From: Anditalea andensis
GTDB taxonomy: Bacteria; Bacteroidota; Bacteroidia; Cytophagales; Cyclobacteriaceae
Direction of reading: 5' to 3'
NCBI RefSeq assembly: GCF_000714815.1
Contig: NZ_JMIH01000022.1
Coordinates: 186,001-250,000, forward strand
Length of the DNA stretch: 64,000 bases
The translations under genes were made by a program, and so were the position numbers. The notes under the pieces were generated by a model. The model was not told where the DNA came from and did no database searches. It saw only the letters and a list, made by a program, of their open reading frames with translations. Below are positions 26,301-35,266 of the stretch, piece after piece. Numbering within the stretch: the stretch's first letter is position 1; every line of letters begins with the position of its first letter.

Positions 26301-27344
26301 ATGAATAAACTGAAAACTGGACTGGTCGGATATGGATCGGTAGCTGAAAAAATGCATGCTCCGCTCATCCATACTTCGCCGTATATGGATCTATATGGGG
26401 TAGTAGAAAGAAATCACCGGCGGTCTAAAGATAAATATGCGGAAGTGAAGATTTTTAGATCCATAGAAGAACTTCTTTTGGTAGAGGAGCTAGATTTAGT
26501 GGTTATCGCCACACCTAATGAAAACCACTATGGACAAGCCAAACTAGCTTTGGAAGCCGGCAAGCATGTGGTAGTGGATAAACCTATTACCGTAAGTGCT
26601 GCTGATGCCATATCCCTGGATAGATTGGCTAAGGATAAGGGTTTGGTGTTATCTGTTTTCCAAAACCGCAGGTGGGACGGAGATTTTCTAACCGTTCAAA
26701 AGTTGATGCATGAAGGGATTCTGGGAAGGATCGTGCATTTTGAATCCCATTTTGATAGATTCAGACCTGAACCGAAGGAAAACTGGAGAGAAAAGGATGT
26801 GCCGGGTAGCGGAATTTTATATGATTTGGGTTCGCATCTGATTGATCAGGCACTTATGCTTTTTGGAAAGCCGGATTGGGTATATGCTGAAATTTTGAAG
26901 CAAAGGCCTCACGTGGAGGCTGATGATTTTTTCGATATTTCAATGCAATTCGACGGTGTCAAGGTAAGGTTGACCGCCAGTATTTATGTAAATGCGGTGC
27001 TGCCAAAATTTATGCTGCTTGGAGAAAAAGGCACATATATAAAACATGGACTGGACGTACAGGAACAGGCATTTAAGGAACAAAGATTACCTGTCGGTGA
27101 AACCTGGGGGATAGAGCCGGAGATAAATTGGGGTAAGATTTATTTTGAAGATAAACAGGTAGCATTCCCGACACTGAACGGCGATTATCGGCAGTTATAC
27201 GAAAATATAGCAAGGGCCATTCTTGCAAATGATCCTTTAGCGGTTACCGCCCAGCAAGCTATAGATTGTCTGAAGGTCATAGAGGCTTGTAAGGTAAGTC
27301 ACGAGGAAGGTAGAAGAGTGGCTGGGGATGAGATATTCAGATAA
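26301..27344 (+). CDS. Gfo/Idh/MocA family oxidoreductase
   Basis: The 347-residue NAD(P)-dependent sugar or inositol dehydrogenase-like protein has an N-terminal Rossmann motif GYGSVAE (residues 10-16), ATPNENHY and the family lysine in VDKPITV. The C-terminal alpha/beta domain includes DLGSHLIDQAL. Substrate is unknown; it is close in shape to YvaA/YdgJ-type dehydrogenases acting on inositols or related polyols. It is last in a same-strand run starting with the DUF4382 gene. A decayed gene follows. Confidence 0.88.
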   Translation: MNKLKTGLVGYGSVAEKMHAPLIHTSPYMDLYGVVERNHRRSKDKYAEVKIFRSIEELLLVEELDLVVIATPNENHYGQAKLALEAGKHVVVDKPITVSAADAISLDRLAKDKGLVLSVFQNRRWDGDFLTVQKLMHEGILGRIVHFESHFDRFRPEPKENWREKDVPGSGILYDLGSHLIDQALMLFGKPDWVYAEILKQRPHVEADDFFDISMQFDGVKVRLTASIYVNAVLPKFMLLGEKGTYIKHGLDVQEQAFKEQRLPVGETWGIEPEINWGKIYFEDKQVAFPTLNGDYRQLYENIARAILANDPLAVTAQQAIDCLKVIEACKVSHEEGRRVAGDEIFR

Positions 27345-27495
27345 ATAAAAGGTAGATAATTACTTTAGTTCGTGTAAATGATCTGTTTTAATACCCTGTG
27401 CGCTTGAGATTACTGATTGTCAATTATTTTTATGCGGGTCTATTCGAAGGTCCTGAAGCCTATTATTTTACAAATCCATAATTTTAAAATCCGGT

Positions 27496-30121
27496 ATGAA
27501 AAAATCATTTCATTATATGTATTAATGGTAAAGGTTTAAGTCACATATGCCCAGCAATGGATAGCTGCCAAGGGAAAAACCAATGTCCACACATAAATAG
27601 GGTCTGGATTGCCAGCGCCTAATAAAATAAACAGCATAGAGTGGATTACGTAATACCAGTTGGATGATGGGCTAAAAGTCCTTTTTTCCAGATCAGTATA
27701 AGGAGATCATCATGTGGAATATTGCCTATCTGGTAGGATCTAATAGTTATGGGGTACCGAGTAGGGCCCACCTCTTACAGCATTTGGCCTTTAAAGGCAC
27801 ACTTAGGCATCCCAATATTCCCTCCTGGCTCACTGAAACGGGACAGCAAAATGACCGATATCCATAATGAATTTGAATCAGGAGAGAACAGTCCATTCAC
27901 GGTATTGGTGCAAAGGATTATGTCAGCCGCATATGATTGGCATAATTACGGGAAGACTACAATCGGTGCCCGCTCTGATATTGAAAATGTAGATATTAGT
28001 CGTCTTCAGGATTTTTATAAAAAGTATTATCAGCCTGATAATGCGGTATTAGTAGTAGCTGGAAAATTTGATGAGGAAAAAACACTGAGTTTAGTGAATG
28101 ATTATTTTGGATCTATACCTCGTCCAGAAAGAAATCTTCCTATAATGTATACGGTAGACCCTATCAAGGATGGTGAAAGATCAGTCACAGTAAGGAGAGT
28201 GGGCGATATCCAGATGTTAATGTCAGCCTATCACATACCTCCAGGGTCTCATGAGGATTATGCCCCCGTTTCTGTCATGGCAAGGATATTGGGATCCAAT
28301 CCTTCAGGTCGTCTTTACAAAGCTTTAGTAGATAGTAAAAAAGCTTCCTCTACAGGCGCGTTTGAATTTGAATGGAAGGATCCAGGACTTATGTTCGCTT
28401 ATGCTGAAGTTTTGAAAGAAAAAGATCTTGAAGAGGCCAAGCATGCTATGATATCTACTTTTGAAGACATGACCACCAATCCCCCTACAAAAGACGAAGT
28501 AGAAAGAGCCAAAACAGAAATTTTGAAACAAATTGATCTGATGTTCAATTCTTCCGAAAGAGTAGGATTATCATTAAGTGAAGCTATAGGTACCGGAGAT
28601 TGGAGATTGTTATTTTTAAATAGAGACAGGGTCGAAGAGGTGACTGTAGAAGATGTTCAAAGAGTGGCCAAACATTATTTAAAGTCAGATAATCGTACTA
28701 TAGGTATGTTTATTCCTACTCAAAATCCTTTGAGGGCAGAAATTCCTTCCGCTCCAGATTTGGCTGCACTACTTACAGATTATAAAGGAAGGGAACTGGT
28801 AGCAGCAGGAGAAGATTTTGACCCGTCTCCGAAGAACATAGAAGAAAGAACTACTCGTGTTACCTTGACCAATGGCATGGAGCTAGCACTTTTGCCTAAG
28901 AAAACCAGAGGCGAATCAGTGGAGGCTAGAATGACTTTAAGATTTGGAGACCTTGAATCGCTTCAAGGTAAAGGAACTGCTGCACAAATGGCTAGTAGCC
29001 TGCTTGATAAAGGAACATCGAATATGTCTAGGGAGCAGATTAAAGATAAATTTGATCAATTAAAAGCTAATGTATATATAGGAGGTGGGGCCAGTACTGT
29101 GATAGCAAACATTTCTACCACCAAACCAAATTTACCTGCAGTGATTGAATTGGTATCAGCAATATTAAAAGAAGCTTCCTTTCCAGAAGATGAATTTGAA
29201 AAATTAAAGTCAGAAAGAGTAGCAGATATTGAGTCGCAAAGGAGTGAGCCGCAGTCAATAGCATTTAATAAAATGCAAAGACATACTACTCCGTACGATA
29301 AAAATGATCCTAGATATACGGACACTTTTGATGAATCTATTGAAAAGATCAATAATATTTCTTTGGAGGAGGTAAAGCAGTTTTACAAAGATTTTTATGG
29401 AGCTTCCTACGGTACTTTTGCAATAGTAGGCGATTTTGACAAAGATCAGATTCAGAATCTTACTGAAGAATTATTTGGGGATTGGAAAAATTCAAAACCC
29501 TTTACAAGAATGGAGACCAAAATGGCCATTGTGCAGTCGATCAACGAATCTATTGAAACTCCTGATAAGGCAAATGCATTTTTCATTTCTTCTTATAACA
29601 TGGAATTGGATGATAGTCATGAAGATTATGCTGCATTGGTACTTGGGAATTATATGTTAGGGGGAGGATTCCTAAATTCCTGCTTGGCCACTAGGATCCG
29701 TCAAAAAGAAGGCTTAAGCTATGGGGTTGGATCTTATTTCAATGCGGGCACACTTGATCCTGTATCCTCCTATACGGCTTATGCCATTTACGCACCTGAA
29801 AATGTAGAGAAGCTTGAGAAAGCTTATTTTGAAGAAATAGATAAAGCAATTACGGAGGGTTTTAGTGAAGAGGAAGTTAAAGCAGCCAAATCCGGATGGT
29901 TACAAGGTAAAACGGTGACCCGGGCCCAAGATGCTTCTTTGGCTTCAGCACTTAATAATTATCTTTATTATAAAAGAAAATTAGATTGGGATGAAATTTT
30001 AGAAAGGAAAATTGAGTCCTTAAGTGCTGCTGAAGTAAATGCTGCTATGAAGCGAAACATAGACCCAAAGCGGATGAATGTAATAAAGGCCGGCGATTTT
30101 GCAAAAAGTAAAAGTGAATAA
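27496..30121 (+). pseudogene. decayed M16 (insulinase-type) metalloprotease gene
   Basis: The downstream part, open from 27749, encodes both M16 halves (SDIENVDISRLQDFYKKYYQ; later QKEGLSYGVGS) but lacks the zinc-binding start in frame. The missing N-terminus lies upstream in broken frames. A start MKKSFHY (27496) and VTYAQQWIAAKG precede in-frame TAA codons at 27537, 27594 and 27651. YQLDDGLKVLF then shifts frame in a T6 run (27682-27687) to FPDQYKEIIMWNIAYLVGS. The zinc motif HxxEH reads HLLQH (27769-27783). About 45 residues between HPNIPSWLTE and the in-frame LKRDSKMT appear deleted. The protein cannot be an active protease, although some 760 codons remain open. Confidence 0.8.
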
Positions 30122-30149
30122 TAAATTTTAGTTATATTATTAAAAAAAT

Positions 30150-30180
30150 AGGGACAGTATTTGTGCGGTCTCTTTTTTTT
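30150..30180 (+). terminator. terminator after the M16 pseudogene
   Basis: AGGGAC at 30150-30155 pairs with GTCTCT at 30168-30173 (one G-U pair) and is followed by a T run. Confidence 0.6.
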
Positions 30181-30229
30181 TACTTATTTGTATGATTAAC
30201 TATTTCTTCAACATAAATAAATTTTAAGT

Positions 30230-30640
30230 ATGAAAGTAATTTTATTATCTACCTTTTTGTTTTTAGTTCTATTAAGTGAAACCAATGCGCAAGTTAGTGC
30301 TGCGATCTACCGTTTTGGCAGCCAAACTTTTGCAGCCATAGGCAGTAATCCGGATAATATGGTTTTTGGGGAAGCTAGATTTAGTGGTAATTTAGAAGCC
30401 ACTCTTGGAGTAAATTTAATTCGCAGAGAAGAAGTTAATTTTTACAGTGGCTTTCATTTAGGTGTGGAAAGCAACAGGCATAATGACTTTTATCTAGGGG
30501 TGCCATTTGGCTTATTGGTAAAGCCTTTTACAGCAACCAGAAACTTTGGCTTTGTTCTGGAATTTAGCCCTATCCTTATTGCTGATAATGGTTATGGAGA
30601 TTTTAGGGCAGGTTTAGGATTAAAATATACTTTCCGTTAA
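30230..30640 (+). CDS. small outer-membrane beta-barrel-like protein (copy 1)
   Basis: The 136-residue protein has a signal peptide (MKVILLSTFLFLVLLSETNAQ, cleavage after NA). It then has alternating beta-strand sequence rich in G, F and Y, and ends in YTFR, a C-terminal aromatic strand typical of outer-membrane barrels. A barrel of about eight strands is possible. No known function is recognised. A related gene follows after 15 bp (shared SNP(D/E)N and GLKYTF/GVRYTF patterns), so this is a tandem duplication. Confidence 0.7.
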   Translation: MKVILLSTFLFLVLLSETNAQVSAAIYRFGSQTFAAIGSNPDNMVFGEARFSGNLEATLGVNLIRREEVNFYSGFHLGVESNRHNDFYLGVPFGLLVKPFTATRNFGFVLEFSPILIADNGYGDFRAGLGLKYTFR

Positions 30641-30655
30641 TAGATTATAACTTTA

Positions 30656-31099
30656 TTGGTTATGCGTCTTAAATTTGTATTATGTGCATTTACCACACTG
30701 CTAAGCATTCAAATGTCAAATGCCCAAGTGACGGTAGGGGTTTACCATGGTTCATTTTATTCCCAGCTAGGCATCGGATCGAATCCGGAAAATAAATTTT
30801 TTGCCGAAGGCAGGTTATTTGCCGGAGATATTTTGAATTCTTTTTTTGGAATAGAGGGTATCGGGCAATATAATTTCATCTCTTCGGATTGGTATAACCT
30901 TTCAGCAGGAATAATGCTTGGGTATAATGAATATGATGAAGGGCAATACGGACTACATGGTATGGTATCGGTCAAGCCAATAGAAAACCATCGGAACCTG
31001 GCCATAATTATGGAAGCTACTCCTTTTCGTTCTTTTGAAACCTTTAATTTGCGGGCCAATCTAGGCGTCCGGTATACTTTTGGAAGAAACAGAGAATAA
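30656..31099 (+). CDS. small outer-membrane beta-barrel-like protein (copy 2)
   Basis: The 147-residue protein has a signal peptide ending at SNAQ. It is a diverged tandem copy of the preceding gene: GSNPENKFFAEGRLFAGD parallels GSNPDNMVFGEARFSG, and the C-terminus is NLGVRYTFGRNRE. Beta-rich alternation suggests a small outer-membrane barrel. The two genes are 15 bp apart and surely cotranscribed. A strong terminator follows directly. Confidence 0.7.
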   Translation: MVMRLKFVLCAFTTLLSIQMSNAQVTVGVYHGSFYSQLGIGSNPENKFFAEGRLFAGDILNSFFGIEGIGQYNFISSDWYNLSAGIMLGYNEYDEGQYGLHGMVSVKPIENHRNLAIIMEATPFRSFETFNLRANLGVRYTFGRNRE

Positions 31100-31125
31100 A
31101 AAAAGCTCCTTAACTGGAGCTTTTT
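31100..31125. terminator. bidirectional terminator
   Basis: AAAAAGCTCC at 31100-31109, a six-base loop and GGAGCTTTTT at 31116-31125 form a 10-bp stem with A and T tails. It lies between the converging outer-membrane protein and psd genes and can serve both. Confidence 0.85.
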
Positions 31126-31132
31126 CTATTCT

Positions 31133-31795
31133 TTAGCTTTTTAATTTTGCTATTGCGGTTCTGCCTCCCTTGGTGACATCATTTATATTCACTAAAATCT
31201 CGGCATCTAGCGGAAGGAATACATCTACTCTAGAACCAAATTTAATAAATCCGAATTCACCACCTTGCTCCAGTGAATCACCTTCTTTTACGTACCATTT
31301 TATCCTTCTGGCTACAGCTCCTGCGATTTGTCGAACCAATAATTTCACCCCATTTTTTTGGCTTACTACCATAGTAGTCCTTTCGTTTTCATAGCTAGAT
31401 TTCGGGTGCCATGCTACTAGGTATTTGCCAGGGTGATATTTAAAATATTCAACAGTCCCGGATATAGGAGACCTATTTACATGAACATTTATAGGAGACA
31501 TGAATATAGAAATCTGCTTCCTTTTTTCATGAAGGTATTCTTCTTCCATGGCTTCTTCTATCACTACCACTTTACCATCAGCAGGGGCATATACCATTTG
31601 GGTATCCGCACCGGATTTGAATACAGGATTTCTGAAGAACTGCAGTACCAGTAGGAATATTATCACACTGGCTATGAGGATCACATTTAAAAGTGTCTCC
31701 TGATCTGGGATAATCTGATGTAAGGCTATGTTCATACCGGCCAAAATCATCAGCATCCAAAATAGTAATTTCTTTCCTTCCTTATGTATAGTCAT
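31133..31795 (-). CDS. psd: phosphatidylserine decarboxylase family protein
   Basis: Psd makes phosphatidylethanolamine from phosphatidylserine. The 220-residue protein is the short, single-domain form with N-terminal membrane helices. It carries YAPADGKVVVIEE, VHVNRSPISGTV and the C-terminal self-cleavage site FGSRVDV, in which the serine after glycine would become the pyruvoyl group. Its promoter box abuts the ATG and a 14-bp inverted repeat lies just upstream. Together with cdsA nearby it covers two steps of phospholipid synthesis. Confidence 0.93.
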   Translation of the reverse strand: MTIHKEGKKLLFWMLMILAGMNIALHQIIPDQETLLNVILIASVIIFLLVLQFFRNPVFKSGADTQMVYAPADGKVVVIEEAMEEEYLHEKRKQISIFMSPINVHVNRSPISGTVEYFKYHPGKYLVAWHPKSSYENERTTMVVSQKNGVKLLVRQIAGAVARRIKWYVKEGDSLEQGGEFGFIKFGSRVDVFLPLDAEILVNINDVTKGGRTAIAKLKS

Positions 31796-31799
31796 ATTG

Positions 31800-31807
31800 C
31801 AAAAATA
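31800..31807 (-). promoter_or_regulatory. -7 promoter box abutting psd
   Basis: The minus strand reads TATTTTTG, fitting TAnnTTTG, and ends 4 bp before the psd ATG at 31795. The mRNA would have almost no leader. Confidence 0.5.
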
Positions 31808-31808
31808 T

Positions 31809-31896
31809 AGGGATGTAAATCATAAAAAATAAAATTGATTAATTTTTATTTTTTTTTACCCTAAGATTACTAATCAAAGAGTTGATTTACATCCCT
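31809..31896. repeat. 14-bp perfect inverted repeat upstream of psd
   Basis: AGGGATGTAAATCA at 31809-31822 and TGATTTACATCCCT at 31883-31896 are perfect inverted copies 60 bp apart. A shorter TTGATTA/TAATCAA pair is nested inside. One arm touches the psd -7 box. It could be a regulator site, a gdhA terminator with a long loop, or a tiny insertion. Confidence 0.6.
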
Positions 31897-31918
31897 TTAT
31901 AAGAATAGTTAAATTCCG

Positions 31919-33196
31919 TTAATATCCCCCACGATAGGTGTAAGTCTTAGCTACTTTATCTATCGCTACGATATAAGCAGCTATTCTCATAGGTACATCA
32001 TATTTTATAGAAGCTTTATAAACGGTATTGAAAGCTTCTTTCATAATCCTATCAGACCTTCTGTTTACCCTTTCAGCAGTCCATTTATAACCAAGTCTGT
32101 TCTGGACCCATTCAAAATAAGAAACGGTTACACCACCCGCATTGGCCAAGATATCCGGTACTGCCATTATACCTTTTTCGTTGATGATGTTATCGGCTTT
32201 AAATGAAGTAGGTCCATTGGCACCTTCCACTATGAGCTTAGCTTTGATTTTATCTACATTTTTGATGGTGATTACATCTTCTACTGCTGCGGGTACCAGT
32301 ACGTCTACATCCAGTTCCAGAAGTTCCATTGCATCATCTAGCTTATCAGCACCCTTGAATCCTTCCAAAGTGCCTTTATTACTGTCACGGTATGCTATGG
32401 CTTCTTGTATATTGATGCCATTTATATTATGATATGCTCCTGAGATATCAGACACTGCTACCACCTTAAGACCTCTTTCTTCCAAAAGGATAGATGCCCA
32501 AGATCCTACGTTTCCGAAACCTTGGACAGCACAAGTTGCCTGGAATGGGTTTATTTTTAGTTTTTCCATGGCTGCAAGGGCAGAAACCATCACACCACGA
32601 CCCGTAGCTTCTGTTCTTCCTAGGGATCCACCGAGAACCAATGGTTTACCAGTCACCACCGCATTTACTGTCGTGCCATGTGCTTTGGAGTATTCATCCA
32701 TCAGCCAGGCCATTTCCCTTGGGCCAGTACCCATATCAGGTGCCGGTATATCCTTATCGGGACCGAATACATCGATCATCGATAGTGTATATGCCCTCAT
32801 TAGTCTTTCGATTTCCCCGGCAGACATTTCTCTAGGGTTACAGCGAACGCCACCTTTGGCACCACCATAAGGTATATCCACTACGGCACATTTCCAGGTC
32901 ATCCAAGCAGCCAGTGCCCTCACTTCATCCAGATGTACATCTGGTGCAAAACGGATACCGCCTTTAGCCGGTCCAAGGATATTTGAATGTATCACTCGGA
33001 TACCTTCGAATACCTGAATTTTTCCGTTGTCCATGGTGATGGGCAGAGAGACGATTACTTGTTTGGCGGGATTTTTCAGCACATTATAGACCTCGTCAGA
33101 TAGTCCTAATTTTTCTGCTGCAATGTTAAACCTTTCCATCATTGACTCCAGAGGATTTTCTCTATCCTTGATCGGAGCGGGTTCAATGTAAGCCAT
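31919..33196 (-). CDS. Glu/Leu/Phe/Val family glutamate dehydrogenase
   Basis: The 425-residue enzyme interconverts glutamate with 2-oxoglutarate and ammonia. The substrate-binding and catalytic region PYGGAKGGVRCNP lies near residues 110-125, followed by PAPDMGTG. The cofactor domain has VQGFGNVGSW. Length and motifs fit the hexameric NAD-type glutamate dehydrogenases of this family; leucine or valine specificity is less likely but not excluded by sequence. It sits between psd and cdsA on the same strand. Confidence 0.92.
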   Translation of the reverse strand: MAYIEPAPIKDRENPLESMMERFNIAAEKLGLSDEVYNVLKNPAKQVIVSLPITMDNGKIQVFEGIRVIHSNILGPAKGGIRFAPDVHLDEVRALAAWMTWKCAVVDIPYGGAKGGVRCNPREMSAGEIERLMRAYTLSMIDVFGPDKDIPAPDMGTGPREMAWLMDEYSKAHGTTVNAVVTGKPLVLGGSLGRTEATGRGVMVSALAAMEKLKINPFQATCAVQGFGNVGSWASILLEERGLKVVAVSDISGAYHNINGINIQEAIAYRDSNKGTLEGFKGADKLDDAMELLELDVDVLVPAAVEDVITIKNVDKIKAKLIVEGANGPTSFKADNIINEKGIMAVPDILANAGGVTVSYFEWVQNRLGYKWTAERVNRRSDRIMKEAFNTVYKASIKYDVPMRIAAYIVAIDKVAKTYTYRGGY

Positions 33197-33269
33197 ATTG
33201 GGTTCTGGTTTCGTGAATTATAAAATACTGTACAATATTAAGCACTTTTTCGATATCATTAGGCGAATA

Positions 33270-34109
33270 CTAAAAGATTTTTAGAAAGGCAGTTATAAAG
33301 GGGGCAGAAAGCAATAATCCGTCAAACCGGTCCATGAAACCACCATGGCCAGGCAGTCTGTTACCTGAATCTTTAATGGCAATACTCCTCTTGAAAAGCG
33401 ACTCGATCAAGTCACCGTAGGTGCCTGCTATAATGATAATACCTGTGATGCAAAACCATTGCCATTGTTGTAAAACCATAAAAAAATTTGAGAGAATAAC
33501 TGCCATTACAAAGGCAGCCAGTGCACCGCCCAAGCTGCCTTCCCAGGATTTTTTAGGAGATATTCTCTCAAACAGCTTCGTCTTGCCAAACTTGGTGCCT
33601 GCAAAATATGCCCCCGAATCACTGGCCCATAGTATAAGCAGAGAACCTATAATTATTTCATAATGGAAAGTATCATCTACGGCAAATGCTGCTACATTTA
33701 GTAGGCAAAAAGGGACAGCTACATAAAAAATTCCCAAAAAGGTGTAGGCTATACCCGTAAATGGCTTTTTATCTGATTTCCTGTATAATTTGATGAAAAA
33801 TATCATTGATACAAGCGGGAAGATGAGAAAGTAATACTTGTCCGGTAGATTCTGCTTCTCTACCATAAAGGACATGCAGAAGATCGTAAGGCCAATAAAA
33901 GTACCAAAACTTTTCAGGGGAAGCATTCCATCCAAACCTGAAAGCTTGTAAAATTCCATTTGAGAAAATGCCAGTATAATACCGAATATGAGGAAATATA
34001 TCCATTCACTGTAAATAGATCCCGCTATAATGGCGGTGGCGCCAATAAAGGCTGTGATCACTCGCTGTGCTAAATTACTGTAGTTACTTATATTAAAACG
34101 TGATCTCAT
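33270..34109 (-). CDS. cdsA: phosphatidate cytidylyltransferase
   Basis: CdsA makes CDP-diacylglycerol from phosphatidic acid and CTP. The 279-residue membrane protein has about seven helices and ends with the family signature: SLFKRSIAIKDSG followed by LPGHGGFMDRFD. Its start overlaps the end of the DUF2007 gene by 17 bp, and that gene overlaps the CPBP gene by 26 bp, so the three are translationally coupled. gdh and psd follow on the same strand. Confidence 0.95.
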   Translation of the reverse strand: MRSRFNISNYSNLAQRVITAFIGATAIIAGSIYSEWIYFLIFGIILAFSQMEFYKLSGLDGMLPLKSFGTFIGLTIFCMSFMVEKQNLPDKYYFLIFPLVSMIFFIKLYRKSDKKPFTGIAYTFLGIFYVAVPFCLLNVAAFAVDDTFHYEIIIGSLLILWASDSGAYFAGTKFGKTKLFERISPKKSWEGSLGGALAAFVMAVILSNFFMVLQQWQWFCITGIIIIAGTYGDLIESLFKRSIAIKDSGNRLPGHGGFMDRFDGLLLSAPFITAFLKIF

Positions 34110-34299
34110 TCTTTATGATATTTACCGCACGCAAAACAAGGTCTTCAGGTACCAGCACCTCATAGTAGCCATGTATCTGATATACAGACTCTTTTTTATC
34201 GATGACAAGTGCCAAAATCCCGTTTTGCTCCAAGACTCCTTTAACTATCTCCGCCCTTACCGGTGAACCTACTTCAAAAACTTTTTTCCATTTGGCCAT
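34093..34299 (-). CDS. DUF2007 domain protein
   Basis: This 68-residue cytosolic protein has the ferredoxin-like DUF2007 pattern: VFEVGSPVRAEIVKGVLEQN, then LVIDKK, and YEVLVPEDLVLRAVNII. The family is thought to act as a small signal-transducing or ligand-binding module; the role is unknown. It overlaps both neighbours (CPBP protease upstream, cdsA downstream), which suggests tight co-expression with lipid synthesis. Confidence 0.88.
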   Translation of the reverse strand: MAKWKKVFEVGSPVRAEIVKGVLEQNGILALVIDKKESVYQIHGYYEVLVPEDLVLRAVNIIKNEITF

Positions 34300-35227
34300 C
34301 AGAGGGTAGCTTGCGGCTATTATTTATGAATAATTTAAAACTAACAAGAAATACTATGAAGCCGATGAGCATAATATACCAGTCTGCATATGTCGCTTCC
34401 TCAATATTAAATTCCATTATCCCCAATTTGTTCAAATACACCAAAGTAACTGTTAGTGAGTTATTCAGCATATGGGCCAGCATAGGGTAAAACAAACTGC
34501 CCGAATAAAGATATAAGTATCCGAATAAAGCTCCTAATAACAAACGGGGAAAAAAACCATAAAACTGTACGTGAATGGCCGAAAATATAAAAGCCGCTAT
34601 CCAGATGCCCAAATGGGCATTTCCTGTATATTGATGAAGCTTAGGCTGTAAGATGCCTCTGAAGAGATATTCCTCACCTATACCGGCAAATATTCCTATG
34701 ACCAATATGCTGGCCAGATATTCATAAAAATTTTCAAAATCAGTGAGATAGGTGGTCAACCTCATGGCCTCGGCCTCTGTTCTTTTAGCATACTCTTCAA
34801 AAGCGCTCATGAATTCCGGAAACTGTATTTGGGCATTCCAATAGATAATTATTGAATTCATTACAATAAAGCTGACTAGAAGAGGTATGACTAAAAGCGC
34901 AAGATTGAACTTAGTGTTGACCACTTGTTGTTTGATCCGGAGTGTAGCTTTGTCTATAAAACGTAAGAATAGGTATCCGCCCAACCAAAAAGAAAGTCCA
35001 CTCACCTGGATAAATAGCAGTGCCATACGTGCATTGGGGTGATCATAATTTCCCCCAATGATATAAACTACATCTCCCAAAGGGATATTAAACAAAATCG
35101 GAACAAGGAAAAAGAACAAACTCTGAAGGATGGCAAGTGTACCAAATACGGTAAGAACCAATAATACCAGTGACAATAGCCAATATTGTTTTTTACCAAA
35201 TTCACTTTGGGTTTCGTATATCTCCAT
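34274..35227 (-). CDS. CPBP family intramembrane glutamic protease
   Basis: The 317-residue protein has about eight membrane helices. It carries the three conserved motifs of CPBP (Rce1-like, Abi) proteases: GEEYLFRG near residue 200, then SAIHVQFYGFFPR, then PMLAHMLNNS. The glutamates and histidines form the presumed catalytic site. Substrate is unknown. It leads the overlapping group CPBP-DUF2007-cdsA, has its own promoter box, and is divergent from dusB across only 39 bp. Confidence 0.9.
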   Translation of the reverse strand: MEIYETQSEFGKKQYWLLSLVLLVLTVFGTLAILQSLFFFLVPILFNIPLGDVVYIIGGNYDHPNARMALLFIQVSGLSFWLGGYLFLRFIDKATLRIKQQVVNTKFNLALLVIPLLVSFIVMNSIIIYWNAQIQFPEFMSAFEEYAKRTEAEAMRLTTYLTDFENFYEYLASILVIGIFAGIGEEYLFRGILQPKLHQYTGNAHLGIWIAAFIFSAIHVQFYGFFPRLLLGALFGYLYLYSGSLFYPMLAHMLNNSLTVTLVYLNKLGIMEFNIEEATYADWYIMLIGFIVFLVSFKLFINNSRKLPSDGQMEKSF

Positions 35228-35247
35228 AATTAGCGGTAAATTTACAT

Positions 35248-35255
35248 CAAAAATA
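35248..35255 (-). promoter_or_regulatory. -7 promoter box of the CPBP-DUF2007-cdsA group
   Basis: The minus strand reads TATTTTTG, fitting TAnnTTTG, 20 bp before the ATG at 35227. The dusB promoter must overlap it on the other strand. Confidence 0.5.
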
Positions 35256-35266
35256 TATAATCAGTA

